DNA of 64,000 nucleotides from Bacillota bacterium (GTDB taxonomy: Bacteria > Bacillota > Clostridia > Acetivibrionales > DTU013). Both the position numbers and the translations under genes were made by a program. The DNA lies in the NCBI GenBank assembly GCA_023426125.1, contig JAFABI010000022.1:1-64000 (forward strand). The letters are read 5' to 3'. Shown here one piece after another: positions 44,023-53,057 of this stretch. Each line of letters starts with the position of its first letter. The first letter of the stretch is position 1. Below the pieces are notes generated by a model. It had not been told where the DNA came from. It saw only the letters and a program-made list of their open reading frames with translations, and searched no databases.

Positions 44023-45687
44023 ATGAAAAACCTTAAAAAGATTGTTGTACTGGCAATGATTGCAACAATGGCACTCTCAGTATTTGCCGGATGTGGGACA
44101 CAGAGCGGCGGCGATACTGAAACGACAACTGCCGCTACCTCTGCTGCGGCCGGCGAAACAACCGCACCCCCCGATCCTCTGGCAGACCCCATGGAGATTT
44201 CCTTTGCAATGTGGGATATCGGTCAGGCGCTGGCAGGTGAGCAGGATGCAGTAAGAGACACGTTATACAAGAAACTGAACATTACAATCAAGCCTCTAAA
44301 CGTGACCTGGGACGATTATACACAGAAAATACAGGTCTGGGCCGCATCCGACCAATTGCCGGATATTTTTGCCATTGATGTTCTCGGTACACAGAATTAT
44401 AAAAACTGGATTGAGCAGGGAATTGTGCAAGCACTTCCCGACGATCTCTCCCAGTACCCAAACCTGGAGAAGTGGATGAACGGAAGCGGAATGGATATTT
44501 ACAAATATCCTGTCAACGACCCGAATGGCAAGTTTTATGCGATACCCAGGCTTAGCAGCTTCTCGGCAGACGAATGGGCCAACAACGTCGGCGTTGTTAT
44601 CAGGAAAGACTGGATGGCGAATGTGGGCATCACCAAAGAGCCTGAGAACATGGATGAGTTTATCGCACTGATGAAGGCATTCGTCGAGAATGATCCCGAC
44701 AAGAACAACAAGAAGGATACCATCGGGTTGACCTGTTACAATGCGGATTGGGTTTCATGGTTTTTCGGCGCATATGAACCGGGGATGCTGGGCGGCGCGA
44801 CCAACTGGGTAAGGGATGTTGAAAACCCGGGTAAATGGATTCCGTCCTTCATGACAAAAAATGCTCTGGAAGGTTTGAAGGCATTAAAAAGGCTGTATGA
44901 TGCCGGTGGACTGGACAAAGACTTTGCCGCATTAAAAGGAGAAGAAGGCGAAGACAAATTCGCTTCCGGCAAGGCGGGTGCATACTCGCATGACGTGACT
45001 CCTGCGACCTTGCAATATCTTAACGACAAATATGTGAAGAACTTCCCCGATAAGAAGTATGAAGATGCCATCTCCATACTCAAGCCTTTCAAAAATGTCA
45101 ACGACGGACAGTATTACAGGTACATAGCCAATCCTGCATGGTCGGAAACGCTGATAAACGCAAAGGTTGATGCCAAGAAAGCGGACAGGATCATGAGACT
45201 GTTTGACTATGTCATCAGTGAAGAAGGCTATAACCTTATCCACTTCGGAATTGAAGGTTCGGATTGGAAGAAGGAAGGCGACAAGGTCGTCCTTATTCCC
45301 AAACTGGATGAGGCAGGCAATACCATACCGCTCACTACCCTCTATCCTTTCACGAAAGCCGGGTTTATCGCGGAATGGAGCGGCACCCATCAGTTTACAA
45401 ATCCTTCAAGGACGCCTGAACTGCAGAAAATGTCCAGCGACATGAACGGCTGGTTGATTGCCAATGCACAGCCTTCCCCCATCGATTTGAGGATACCTCT
45501 CTTTGATTTGCCGGATAAGGATAAGGCAATCTCGGCGAAGTTCTTCAGCGAAATGACAATAAAATGCATCATGAGCAATGATGTAGAAAAGACCTGGAAG
45601 GACCTTGTGAACCAGTGTATCAGCAATGGCTACGACAAGCTTATGGAAGAAGTGAACGCTGAGTGTGCCAGGCTCGGGATAAAATAG
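44023..45687 (+). CDS. Extracellular solute-binding lipoprotein, LplA type
   Basis: A 554-residue binding protein whose signal peptide ends FAGC (Cys24 lipidated), followed by a Thr/Ala-rich linker and the LplA-type fold (FAMWDIGQALAGEQDAVRDT; GVVIRKDWMANVGITKEPEN; GLTCYNADWVSWFFGAYEPG). AGGAGG stands before ATG 44023; the longer frame to 43981 is rejected. It serves the two permeases upstream, and a clear terminator follows. Confidence 0.93.
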   Translation: MKNLKKIVVLAMIATMALSVFAGCGTQSGGDTETTTAATSAAAGETTAPPDPLADPMEISFAMWDIGQALAGEQDAVRDTLYKKLNITIKPLNVTWDDYTQKIQVWAASDQLPDIFAIDVLGTQNYKNWIEQGIVQALPDDLSQYPNLEKWMNGSGMDIYKYPVNDPNGKFYAIPRLSSFSADEWANNVGVVIRKDWMANVGITKEPENMDEFIALMKAFVENDPDKNNKKDTIGLTCYNADWVSWFFGAYEPGMLGGATNWVRDVENPGKWIPSFMTKNALEGLKALKRLYDAGGLDKDFAALKGEEGEDKFASGKAGAYSHDVTPATLQYLNDKYVKNFPDKKYEDAISILKPFKNVNDGQYYRYIANPAWSETLINAKVDAKKADRIMRLFDYVISEEGYNLIHFGIEGSDWKKEGDKVVLIPKLDEAGNTIPLTTLYPFTKAGFIAEWSGTHQFTNPSRTPELQKMSSDMNGWLIANAQPSPIDLRIPLFDLPDKDKAISAKFFSEMTIKCIMSNDVEKTWKDLVNQCISNGYDKLMEEVNAECARLGIK

Positions 45688-45720
45688 TGCCGGAATGTAA
45701 ATGTTTCCGGTAATTAAAAA

Positions 45721-45757
45721 AGAAGAAGTCATGGAAATACATGGCTTCCTCTTTTTT
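45721..45757 (+). terminator. Rho-independent terminator after the binding-protein gene
   Basis: AGAAGAAGTCATG pairs with CATGGCTTCCTCT (two mismatches) around a short loop and is followed by TTTTTT. Confidence 0.8.
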
Positions 45758-45958
45758 CGATTCAAGGCATTCCGTCAGGGAAAGTCTGCATGAAATCAAA
45801 AGGATTCCCGGCCTGCAAAATCAAATCCAGGGCAAAAAGCTGCGAAATACTGTAAAATAGCAGGCTTTACTTGTTTTGCGATTTTATGTTAATATATTGA
45901 TTATCGGTATAAACCAGCCTGGAACATATTCGGGTAAAGTCAGGAGGGAGATGAAAGC

Positions 45959-47797
45959 TTGAACTTTTTAAAAGGAATGCCAATAAGGTCACAGCTGCTT
46001 ATCCTTGCCTTGACGATAGGCTTTATTACATTTTACATGTACATCATCACTTATGCCCAGGTGTCCAATGTCATTACCGATAACAATCATGAATACGTCG
46101 ATAACATACTGACTCAGGTGAAACAGTCGGTATCACAGAGCAGCGGCCTGCTGGGACGTATTTTGACAAACATCGCCTATAACGAATCGATCCAGAAATA
46201 CCTGTTTGAGCAAAATGCATACACCCGATACGAAGACATGAAGACAATCGACAATTTCCTCTACAATATCCAGGAAATGGAGGATGGGATCATTGACATC
46301 GTCATTCTGGGAAACGGCGGCAACAGCTATTATCTGAAAGGCATGAACACCGTGACGAAAAATATCGTGGAAAAGCTGTCGGTAAATACCAACAATTATT
46401 TTTCCGGACAGGAGCAGGTGGTTTATCAGAATGTTGAAAGAAATTGCTTTTTGCTGGTCACGCCCGTATATTCCATTATGTCCGGCAGCGGACAGGGCAA
46501 CAGGATAGGCACTGCCGCAATCGTATTTGACCCAAAGGTGTTCAGCCTTAAAGTCGATGAAAAATTTAAGTCGTCATCCACAAAGTTCTACCTGGTTGAC
46601 CGCAACAATACCATTTATTCCAGCAACGACCAGGCATTGCTGGGAAAGCCGCTTGCTGATTTCATGGGGGAAAATGCCGGATCAAGTGCCATACAAAGCG
46701 CGGACGGTAATGGGCAGGACCAATTGAGCCCTTCCGGAAAGAGTGATACCCAGACAGTGAAAATCGACGGCGATCTATGGATTGTCAATACGGATACTCT
46801 TCCTGAAATCGGAGGGAAAATCGTAAGTGCGGTTCCGAGAGACAAACTATTCGAAAATCTTCTATGGATAAGAAAGTTAACCATTGGAATCTTCCTTGCA
46901 GCAATGGTTGCCTGTTCCATACCCTTCCTTATTATTACCAATAATATCGTTGACCCGTTGAAAAAGATGATGGAATTTATGTCTACCATCAAAAAAGATG
47001 ATTTTAACAGTTTGAAGCAGAGAATCAAGCTCAAAGGCTATGTCGAGATTGAAACCATGGCCTGTGAGTTCAACAAGCTCCTTGACAAGGTGACCGTACT
47101 GACGGACAGTCTTGTGGACGCCAACACCAATCTGTATGAGGCCAGGCTGGCAAAAAAGCGTTCCGAACTGGCTTACCTGAAAAGTCAGGTCAATCCCCAT
47201 TTCCTGTACAATACACTGGAAACAATGAAAGGAAGCGCGCTGGAAGAAGGCGCCCCCAACACCATGGAAATGACCAGGGCACTCGGACAGATATTCAGGT
47301 ACAGCATAAAGGGAGACGACATGGTCAAACTATCCGAGGAGTTCAATATCATCACTTCCTATATGAAAATACAGCAAATCCGTTTTAACGGCAGAATAAA
47401 GGTGCAATATGAATTCTCCGAAGAGGCGCTCCATGTCATGATACCTAAAATGATTATTCAACCGGTGGTTGAGAATGCAGTATTCCATGGGCTTGAGGCA
47501 AAGGTGGGGGACGGGAGTCTCCGGATCGGTGCGGAAATTGATGAAGACGTGGTCAGCATATGGGTCAAGGATGATGGGGTGGGAATCGACCTGCAGAAAT
47601 TGGATGAAATCAATGCCAGCTTATCGGATACCCATGGAAAGCGGGAAATAGATTCCGACAACCGGCACATGGGTTTGTTTAATGTAAATAACCGCATCCG
47701 GCTTGCTTTCGGGGAACATTACGGGCTTCGGTTAGCGAGCTCCCCCGGGGCAGGCACGGAGGTAATACTGAAAATACCGGCAATTGGAGGCGATTAG
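45959..47797 (+). CDS. YesM-type sensor histidine kinase
   Basis: A 612-residue membrane kinase. Helices near 12-34 and 300-325 bracket an extracellular Cache-like sensor; HAMP (DPLKKMMEFMSTIKK) follows, then the phospho-His in KSQVNPHFLYNTLE (His414) and a HATPase with KDDGVGIDLQKL and HMGLFNVNNRI. TTG 45959 follows GGAGGGAG. Its stop is one base before the regulator start, so the pair is coupled. Likely senses the rhamnoside or its binding protein. Confidence 0.93.
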   Translation: MNFLKGMPIRSQLLILALTIGFITFYMYIITYAQVSNVITDNNHEYVDNILTQVKQSVSQSSGLLGRILTNIAYNESIQKYLFEQNAYTRYEDMKTIDNFLYNIQEMEDGIIDIVILGNGGNSYYLKGMNTVTKNIVEKLSVNTNNYFSGQEQVVYQNVERNCFLLVTPVYSIMSGSGQGNRIGTAAIVFDPKVFSLKVDEKFKSSSTKFYLVDRNNTIYSSNDQALLGKPLADFMGENAGSSAIQSADGNGQDQLSPSGKSDTQTVKIDGDLWIVNTDTLPEIGGKIVSAVPRDKLFENLLWIRKLTIGIFLAAMVACSIPFLIITNNIVDPLKKMMEFMSTIKKDDFNSLKQRIKLKGYVEIETMACEFNKLLDKVTVLTDSLVDANTNLYEARLAKKRSELAYLKSQVNPHFLYNTLETMKGSALEEGAPNTMEMTRALGQIFRYSIKGDDMVKLSEEFNIITSYMKIQQIRFNGRIKVQYEFSEEALHVMIPKMIIQPVVENAVFHGLEAKVGDGSLRIGAEIDEDVVSIWVKDDGVGIDLQKLDEINASLSDTHGKREIDSDNRHMGLFNVNNRIRLAFGEHYGLRLASSPGAGTEVILKIPAIGGD

Positions 47798-47798
47798 G

Positions 47799-49232
47799 AT
47801 GTATAAGATGATTATTGCCGATGACGAGCATCTGGTTGTAAAGAGTCTCAAAGCAAGCATCGACCTTGAAAAATACGGTTTTGAGGTCGTCGGAGAGGCT
47901 TGCAACGGCATTGAAGCCTATGAGCTCATATTGGAGCTAAGGCCCGATCTTGTTTTTGTCGATATACGGATGCCGGGGATGAACGGACTGGAGCTTATGA
48001 AAAAGGTCAATGAGCAGCTGCAGAACACGGTGTTTGTTGTAATAAGCGGGTATGCGGAATTTGCATATGCACAGAAGGCCATCAACTACGGCGCTTTGGG
48101 TTTTTGCCTGAAGCCTTTTGAAGAAAGCGAGCTGCTGGATGTTCTGAAAAAAGCTGCATCGGTGATCGAAAAAAAGATGGCAAGCGTCGAGGCGGAATTT
48201 CTCACGCTCATGGACGATTATTCTCCCGAGGGCATGGGGAAAAAAAGCGAGCTGCTGACAAGCCTGGGATACAATTGGAATCAGGGTAGGGGGATTGCCC
48301 TGGCCTTATCCATCGGTGAGGAAAAATTGGATTTGAACAGGGATATCCGGCATATAGCCTTTCGTGCCGGGAAAGCCAGATGCGCATATCTTCTAAACGG
48401 CGAAGCTCTGGATAAAATAGAGGATTTATACGGAGGAGGAAGACTGCCTGAAGGCATCATCAGCATAGGCGTAAGCAATGCCCATCATTCGCCCGATTTA
48501 TTGGAAGCTGCCATGGAAGAAGCGAGTATGGCGGCCGAACAATACTTTATGACCGGAGAGAAAAATGTATATCGGTTCATCCGTTCGGATACCGGCCGGC
48601 TGGACGACCTTTTCCGTCAATTGGAGACTGCCGCACTGAAAAAAGATGTCCTATCTGTCAAAAAGCTGCTGGAGCAGTTCGGGGAACTCTTTTCCGGAGG
48701 CATCAGCGGCGTCTGGCATGCATTCAAGGTTTATAATATCATTATTTATTCCTTTGGCAAAACAAAGGCAGAAAGATACCACGATTTTATACTGAACTAC
48801 GAGCTGCTTATGCACTCCTTCAAAAATGTCAATGAAATGCTGGCGTTTCTCAGGGATATTGTGATGGAGTACAGCGGCGTTAGCATAGATTATGTAAACT
48901 CAGAACAAAAAAACCTGACGTTTAAAAACATCTTCAACTATGTCAACGAGCACTATCTGGAAAATCTCTGCATTCGGGACATTTCCCGGATGTTTAACGT
49001 CAATGCGAACTATGTCAGCCATCTTTTTAAAAAGGAGGAAGGCACTGTTTTCACCGAATACATTACAAACCTGCGCATAAACTATGCCTCCACACTCCTC
49101 AAAACAACGAGGATGCCCGTCGCGGAAGTCGCGGAAAAAACGGGCTTCAACGATTATTACTATTTCACAAGGGTTTTTAAAAAGAGCACAGGCAAGACGC
49201 CTACCGCCTATAGGACCGAAAACTCTTTGTAG
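47799..49232 (+). CDS. YesN-type response regulator with AraC output
   Basis: A 477-residue regulator: receiver domain with Asp8/Asp9 and phospho-acceptor Asp55 in FVDIRMPG, a ~230-residue linker, and the AraC HTH at about 375-475 (ISRMFNVNANYVSHLFKKEE; PVAEVAEKTGFNDYYYFTRV). It is the full-length form, unlike the short YesN at 21993. GGAGG precedes ATG 47799. Partner of the kinase directly upstream; targets are probably the GH78/transporter genes and the hydrolases downstream. Confidence 0.93.
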   Translation: MYKMIIADDEHLVVKSLKASIDLEKYGFEVVGEACNGIEAYELILELRPDLVFVDIRMPGMNGLELMKKVNEQLQNTVFVVISGYAEFAYAQKAINYGALGFCLKPFEESELLDVLKKAASVIEKKMASVEAEFLTLMDDYSPEGMGKKSELLTSLGYNWNQGRGIALALSIGEEKLDLNRDIRHIAFRAGKARCAYLLNGEALDKIEDLYGGGRLPEGIISIGVSNAHHSPDLLEAAMEEASMAAEQYFMTGEKNVYRFIRSDTGRLDDLFRQLETAALKKDVLSVKKLLEQFGELFSGGISGVWHAFKVYNIIIYSFGKTKAERYHDFILNYELLMHSFKNVNEMLAFLRDIVMEYSGVSIDYVNSEQKNLTFKNIFNYVNEHYLENLCIRDISRMFNVNANYVSHLFKKEEGTVFTEYITNLRINYASTLLKTTRMPVAEVAEKTGFNDYYYFTRVFKKSTGKTPTAYRTENSL

Positions 49233-49547
49233 GAAATGCCGTAACAGCTTACTATTCTACTTTCTTCACGAGGTTGTTCACCGAATTCCATAACACGCTT
49301 TGGATGACAGGGATGGACAAAATGGCACCTCTTGCACAGGAAGGGCAGCAATTTAAACAGCTTGTTTACAGGATTTATATAAAGTAGATAAGAATATCAT
49401 TAATATTAAATTAATCATCAAATAGGATGAGAATAATCATCAATGTTTTATTATAATCAAATTATACAAGAAAAGTGCAAATGATTATAGCCGCAAAGGG
49501 CGCCCGGTTTTCCGGAACCGGGGATATTGAAACGGAGGCGGAAGGGT
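49233..49547. other. AT-rich intergenic region with possible gene relic
   Basis: About 315 bases. An open stretch ending at the TAG near 49385-49387 reads FTEFHNTLWMTGMDKM without a ribosome site and may be the tail of a lost gene. A perfect 7-bp stem, CCCGGTT/AACCGGG (49503-49522), lies just before the ribosome site of the next gene and may affect its translation. Confidence 0.4.
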
Positions 49548-50873
49548 ATGAAGGCTGGCATCGGATCTTGTGACATAACACCTGAAATCGGCATGCGTAC
49601 GGAGCTGTTTCAGAACCTGTTCGTGGATAAAATTATCACCCCCCTTCTGGTAAAAGTTTGTATTTTCGAAGGACAGGGGCTTGCTGCTGCGCTGGTTACC
49701 GCGGATGTCATGGACTTTTTCTCCGATTCCTGCAGGGATATCCGAAGGGTGGTCAGCGACGTCACGGGGATCGGTGAGAAATGTATTTTTTTAAACACTT
49801 CCCATACGCATTCTGCTCCATACATCTACCCGACCGCCCAGCGGTATCTTGAAAAATGGGAAACCGGATTCCTTGATCCGGATTATTATGAACACCTGCT
49901 GCAGGCAGTCCGTGATGCGGCCATATCTGCAACGGATAGCAAAGAAGAGGTATGCATCCGGCATTCCAGAGGCTATGTCAGCGGAATTGCCTGCAACAGG
50001 CGTGTTGCCACAGGCGACGGCAAAATTGGCGTGCGGTATGGAAGAGGGGTGCCCGAAGAACTCCGCAGGTATCCGGACGGCTTGATCGATCCGTATGCCG
50101 AATGCGTATGGCTGGAAAAGACCAATGGGGAGCTTAAGGGTGTCCTTGTCAATTATGCATGCCATGGCACGTCCTACAACCAGTATTCCGAAATTTGCTG
50201 GGACTATATGGGCTATGCGCGGGAACAGATTGAAAGGAAACTGGGAGGACAGGCGCTTTTCCTGCAGGGATGCGCAGGAAATATCAGTCCCGGTAAGTAT
50301 ACGACACACGAACCGTTGGAAGATGCCATGCTGCTTGGAAGCCGGCTGGCGGAGGCTGTGACAAACAGTTATCGGGATGCCGGCCTTGTGGATTCCCGGT
50401 CGGCGGATGCCGTTAATCACACGGTCCGGTTGAAGGGCAGGGTCACACTTTCCCGGGATGAGCTTGAGGCGAGGCTCGAAGAGGAACTGGACAGGGTCAA
50501 AATTCACCAAAGGAAAGGCGGCACCCGTTTCTATGGGAATATGGTGATAAGCTACCTGGAACGGCTGCTTATGCTGGACAACTATCCTACACTCGAGATT
50601 CCCTGCGAAATCGGACTGATTCGTATCGGTGGACTACACTTGTTTTTTCTTCCGGGTGAAAGCTTTATCCAATATGCGCTGGAAATAAAACACCATCTTA
50701 AGGGAAAACCGGTCCTGGTCATGGCATATGGCGATTGCACGCTTCAGTATATCCCCAATGAAGCTGCTTATGATGAGAAGGGCGGAATGGAGGATGATCC
50801 CGACTGGTGTTATTCGGAACGGGGAAACGGAGAGGCTTTGGTAAAAGCAGCCATCCGGCTGGCAAACAGCTGA
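49548..50873 (+). CDS. Neutral/alkaline ceramidase-like hydrolase
   Basis: A 441-residue protein resembling the catalytic domain of neutral/alkaline non-lysosomal ceramidases, zinc amidases that cut the N-acyl bond of ceramide. The zinc motif HTHSAP is at 86-91, the second ligand His206 is in NYACHG, and the nucleophile-type Ser247 is in GCAGNISPG, parallel to the known NxGDVSPN motif. It lacks a signal peptide and the C-terminal domain of secreted ceramidases, so an intracellular substrate other than ceramide is likely, such as an acyl or amide group on an imported glycoside. ATG 49548 follows GGAAGGG. Many relatives sit in sugar loci with no known function. Confidence 0.78.
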   Translation: MKAGIGSCDITPEIGMRTELFQNLFVDKIITPLLVKVCIFEGQGLAAALVTADVMDFFSDSCRDIRRVVSDVTGIGEKCIFLNTSHTHSAPYIYPTAQRYLEKWETGFLDPDYYEHLLQAVRDAAISATDSKEEVCIRHSRGYVSGIACNRRVATGDGKIGVRYGRGVPEELRRYPDGLIDPYAECVWLEKTNGELKGVLVNYACHGTSYNQYSEICWDYMGYAREQIERKLGGQALFLQGCAGNISPGKYTTHEPLEDAMLLGSRLAEAVTNSYRDAGLVDSRSADAVNHTVRLKGRVTLSRDELEARLEEELDRVKIHQRKGGTRFYGNMVISYLERLLMLDNYPTLEIPCEIGLIRIGGLHLFFLPGESFIQYALEIKHHLKGKPVLVMAYGDCTLQYIPNEAAYDEKGGMEDDPDWCYSERGNGEALVKAAIRLANS

Positions 50874-50904
50874 AATCGGAAGTGAAAGGAATGGAAAGCT
50901 AAAT

Positions 50905-51660
50905 ATGGATGCGTTGAATTTTTTTGATTGCAACTGTTCAATCGGAATGAGAGGCGTGGTTCATCCCGGTTCATTTTATACGGTTGAAGAACTGGAAAGA
51001 AAAATGAAGCATTATGGAATAGGCAAAGCATTGGTTTATCATTCAATGGCCAAGGAATACAATCCGGTTGTCGGAAACAAACTTTTGCTTGAAGAGATAA
51101 AGGCTCATCCCTCATTATACCCCGTATGGGTAGTGATGCATCATCATACGCAGGAATTTCCCGGACCGGACGAGTTGATACGCGATATGAGGAATCACGG
51201 GATTAAAGCGGTGCGTATGTTTCCGGGGCAATGGGAACAAAACTTTTCAGTAGCCCAATGGAACTGCGGAGAATTGTTTGCCGCATTGGAGGAATACCGC
51301 GTGCCTGTGATGATAGGGCTTGATTCCATAGGGTGGAACGGTTTTTATGAGCTCCTGGGCAGCTATCCTCAATTGAACATCCTGATGACGGAAGCAGATT
51401 ACAGGATCGATCGGAACCTTTACGCCATGCTGGAGAAATTCGACAACCTTTTTATTGAAATCATGGGATATAAGGTACACAGCGGGATAGAGGAGATATG
51501 CAAAAGGTTTGGCGCGCACCGGCTGATCTTCGGGAGCGGAATGCCCGTCTTTTCCGGAGCGGCCGTGTGCATGGTCACTTACGCGCGCATAAGTGAAGAG
51601 GAAAAGAAGCTGATCGCAGGTGAAAACCTGGAAAAATTAACGGGAGGGGTCCGTTTATGA
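50905..51660 (+). CDS. Degenerate amidohydrolase-family protein
   Basis: A 251-residue protein with the amidohydrolase_2 (TIM-barrel metal hydrolase) fold, clearly related in layout to the gene that overlaps its end. The metal-binding HxH at the first strand is replaced by Asn10 and Ser12 (FFDCNCSIG), and the catalytic Asp of the FGSD motif is Gly (IFGSGMPVFSG). It therefore probably cannot bind the usual metal. It may be a regulatory or structural partner of the downstream enzyme, with which it shares a four-base ATGA-type overlap. Confidence 0.75.
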   Translation: MDALNFFDCNCSIGMRGVVHPGSFYTVEELERKMKHYGIGKALVYHSMAKEYNPVVGNKLLLEEIKAHPSLYPVWVVMHHHTQEFPGPDELIRDMRNHGIKAVRMFPGQWEQNFSVAQWNCGELFAALEEYRVPVMIGLDSIGWNGFYELLGSYPQLNILMTEADYRIDRNLYAMLEKFDNLFIEIMGYKVHSGIEEICKRFGAHRLIFGSGMPVFSGAAVCMVTYARISEEEKKLIAGENLEKLTGGVRL

Positions 51661-52454
51661 TGGAGATGGCGGAAAAAGCAAGAAAGGGCATACCCATAAC
51701 ACATTTTGATATTATAGACTGCCACTGCCACATGGGAAACTGGTTTAACTTCCATGTGCCGGAGGGCGATGCCGAGGGAATGCTGTCCAGTATGGATGCT
51801 TTGGGGATAAAAAAAGCTTTTGTAACGGCGCATGCATCCATCGGGCCGGACTACAAATACGGCAACGACATGGTGCTTGAGGCATTGGAGAAATATCCCG
51901 ACAGGTTTTTGGGATATGTAACGGTAAACCCGAATTATGGTGAGAATGAAATGGCGAAGGAATTGGAAAGATGCTTCGGGTTTCCCGGAATGAAAGGGAT
52001 AAAGCTTCACCCAAGCATGCACGGCTGCCCCATGGACTATAAAACTTATCATACGGCATATAAAGCTGCACAGGAGAGAAAATGCCCTGTTCTGATCCAT
52101 GTGTGGGGTAATGGGGATGTTTCAATGATAGACCAACTGGCAGGGCAGTATCCTGAAGCAATTTTCATCATGGGCCATGCGGGTGCGGAGATTAGAGCGA
52201 TGGAACTGGCTGTCGAGGTGGTTAACCGCCATTCCAATGTGTATGCGGATCTGGCGTTATCCCGGATCTATGAAGGCAATGTGGAGTGGTTTGTGAGTCA
52301 GATAGGTTCAAAAAAGCTGCTTTTTGGATCCGATCTTCCATTTATGGATCCACGGCCGTCTTTTGGAAGGGTGGCTATGGCTGAAATCAGCGAGGAAGAA
52401 AAGGAAGACATCTTCGGTATGAATATGAAAAGGCTGCTGTATATACAGCAATAG
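51657..52454 (+). CDS. Amidohydrolase-family metal-dependent hydrolase
   Basis: A 265-residue amidohydrolase_2 family enzyme. The HxH motif is intact in IIDCHCHMGNW (His23, His25), further ligands lie in GIKLHPSMHG and IMGHAGAEIR, and the catalytic Asp is in LLFGSDLPFMDPR. Relatives hydrolyse or decarboxylate carboxylated rings, lactones or amides; the substrate here is unknown. In the same operon as the ceramidase-like protein and the rhamnoside genes, it could open a sugar lactone or treat the aglycone. Its start overlaps the stop of the degenerate paralogue. Confidence 0.82.
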   Translation: MMEMAEKARKGIPITHFDIIDCHCHMGNWFNFHVPEGDAEGMLSSMDALGIKKAFVTAHASIGPDYKYGNDMVLEALEKYPDRFLGYVTVNPNYGENEMAKELERCFGFPGMKGIKLHPSMHGCPMDYKTYHTAYKAAQERKCPVLIHVWGNGDVSMIDQLAGQYPEAIFIMGHAGAEIRAMELAVEVVNRHSNVYADLALSRIYEGNVEWFVSQIGSKKLLFGSDLPFMDPRPSFGRVAMAEISEEEKEDIFGMNMKRLLYIQQ

Positions 52455-52631
52455 GCTCAGGCTGATGTTTTCCGGCAGTGCTGTTTTTCTGATGGGAGCA
52501 AAGCGCAGGAATGCACAATTGCACAGCGTCGGAACATAAGTATTGATCAGCCGTAAAGAGGTTGGACAGGCGATTGGAATACCTTTAGGATGGTCAGCCA
52601 TAAATTTCTTGTGAAAATTCTAAGTTTTTGC

Positions 52632-52660
52632 TTGACTTTTGGAGCCATCCCCAGTAGAAT
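52632..52660 (+). promoter_or_regulatory. Promoter of the tRNA-Glu/tRNA-Asp pair
   Basis: TTGACT, a 17-base spacer and TAGAAT lie about 30 bases before tRNA-Glu. Confidence 0.7.
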
Positions 52661-52692
52661 ATACTTTGTCGGTTGACGCCGACGGTAACAAT

Positions 52693-52767
52693 GGCCCATT
52701 GGTCAAGCGGTTAAGACACCGCCCTTTCACGGCGGCTACAGGGGTTCGAGTCCCCTATGGGTCACCA
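52693..52767 (+). tRNA. tRNA-Glu (UUC)
   Basis: Full cloverleaf: acceptor GGCCCAT pairs with ATGGGTC, anticodon loop CTTTCAC gives UUC, T arm GGGGTTCGAGTCCCC, and CCA is encoded. Confidence 0.97.
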
Positions 52768-52776
52768 TTTGTTTAC

Positions 52777-52853
52777 GGCCCGGTAGTTCAGTTGGTTAGA
52801 ACGCTAGCCTGTCACGCTAGAGGTCGAGGGTTCGAGCCCCTTCCGGGTCGCCA
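52777..52853 (+). tRNA. tRNA-Asp (GUC)
   Basis: Acceptor GGCCCGG pairs with CCGGGTC, anticodon loop CTGTCAC gives GUC, the T arm contains GGTTCGAGCC, CCA is encoded. It follows tRNA-Glu by nine bases and is probably cotranscribed. Confidence 0.97.
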
Positions 52854-52865
52854 CAAATTACCTGG

Positions 52866-52894
52866 TTGACAAGAAAAAGAACTTTTGCTATACT
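52866..52894 (+). promoter_or_regulatory. Separate promoter of tRNA-Thr
   Basis: TTGACA, a 17-base spacer and TATACT give a near-consensus promoter about 26 bases before tRNA-Thr. Confidence 0.8.
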
Positions 52895-52919
52895 GTCAAC
52901 TGCGGTAAATAAAAAGTGT

Positions 52920-52995
52920 GCTGGCATAGCTCAGCAGGTAGAGCAGCTGACTTGTAATCAGCAGGTCGGGGGTTCGATTCCGTCTGCCAGCTCCA
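52920..52995 (+). tRNA. tRNA-Thr (UGU), probable phage integration site
   Basis: Acceptor GCTGGCA pairs with TGCCAGC, anticodon loop CTTGTAA gives UGU, the T arm contains GGGGTTCGATTCC, CCA is encoded. A phage-type integrase gene begins (reading from its stop) 57 bases downstream, so the 3' half of this tRNA is the likely attachment core. The matching second copy would lie beyond 64000. Confidence 0.96.
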
Positions 52996-52996
52996 A

Positions 52997-53026
52997 GGGT
53001 TTCAGGGTTTTCTGAAACCCTTTTTT
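52997..53026 (+). terminator. Terminator of tRNA-Thr
   Basis: GGGTTTCAG pairs with CTGAAACCC and is followed by TTTTTT. Confidence 0.9.
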
Positions 53027-53041
53027 CATGCCTACTGTACC

Positions 53042-53057
53042 TGCAAGTGTACTTATT
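53042..53057 (+). repeat. 16-bp repeat at the integrase stop (inverted partner at 61659)
   Basis: TGCAAGTGTACTTATT overlaps the last codons of the integrase gene. Its exact complement occurs at 61659-61674, in the other orientation, within the same element. It could be an integrase arm site or another protein-binding site. Confidence 0.6.
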
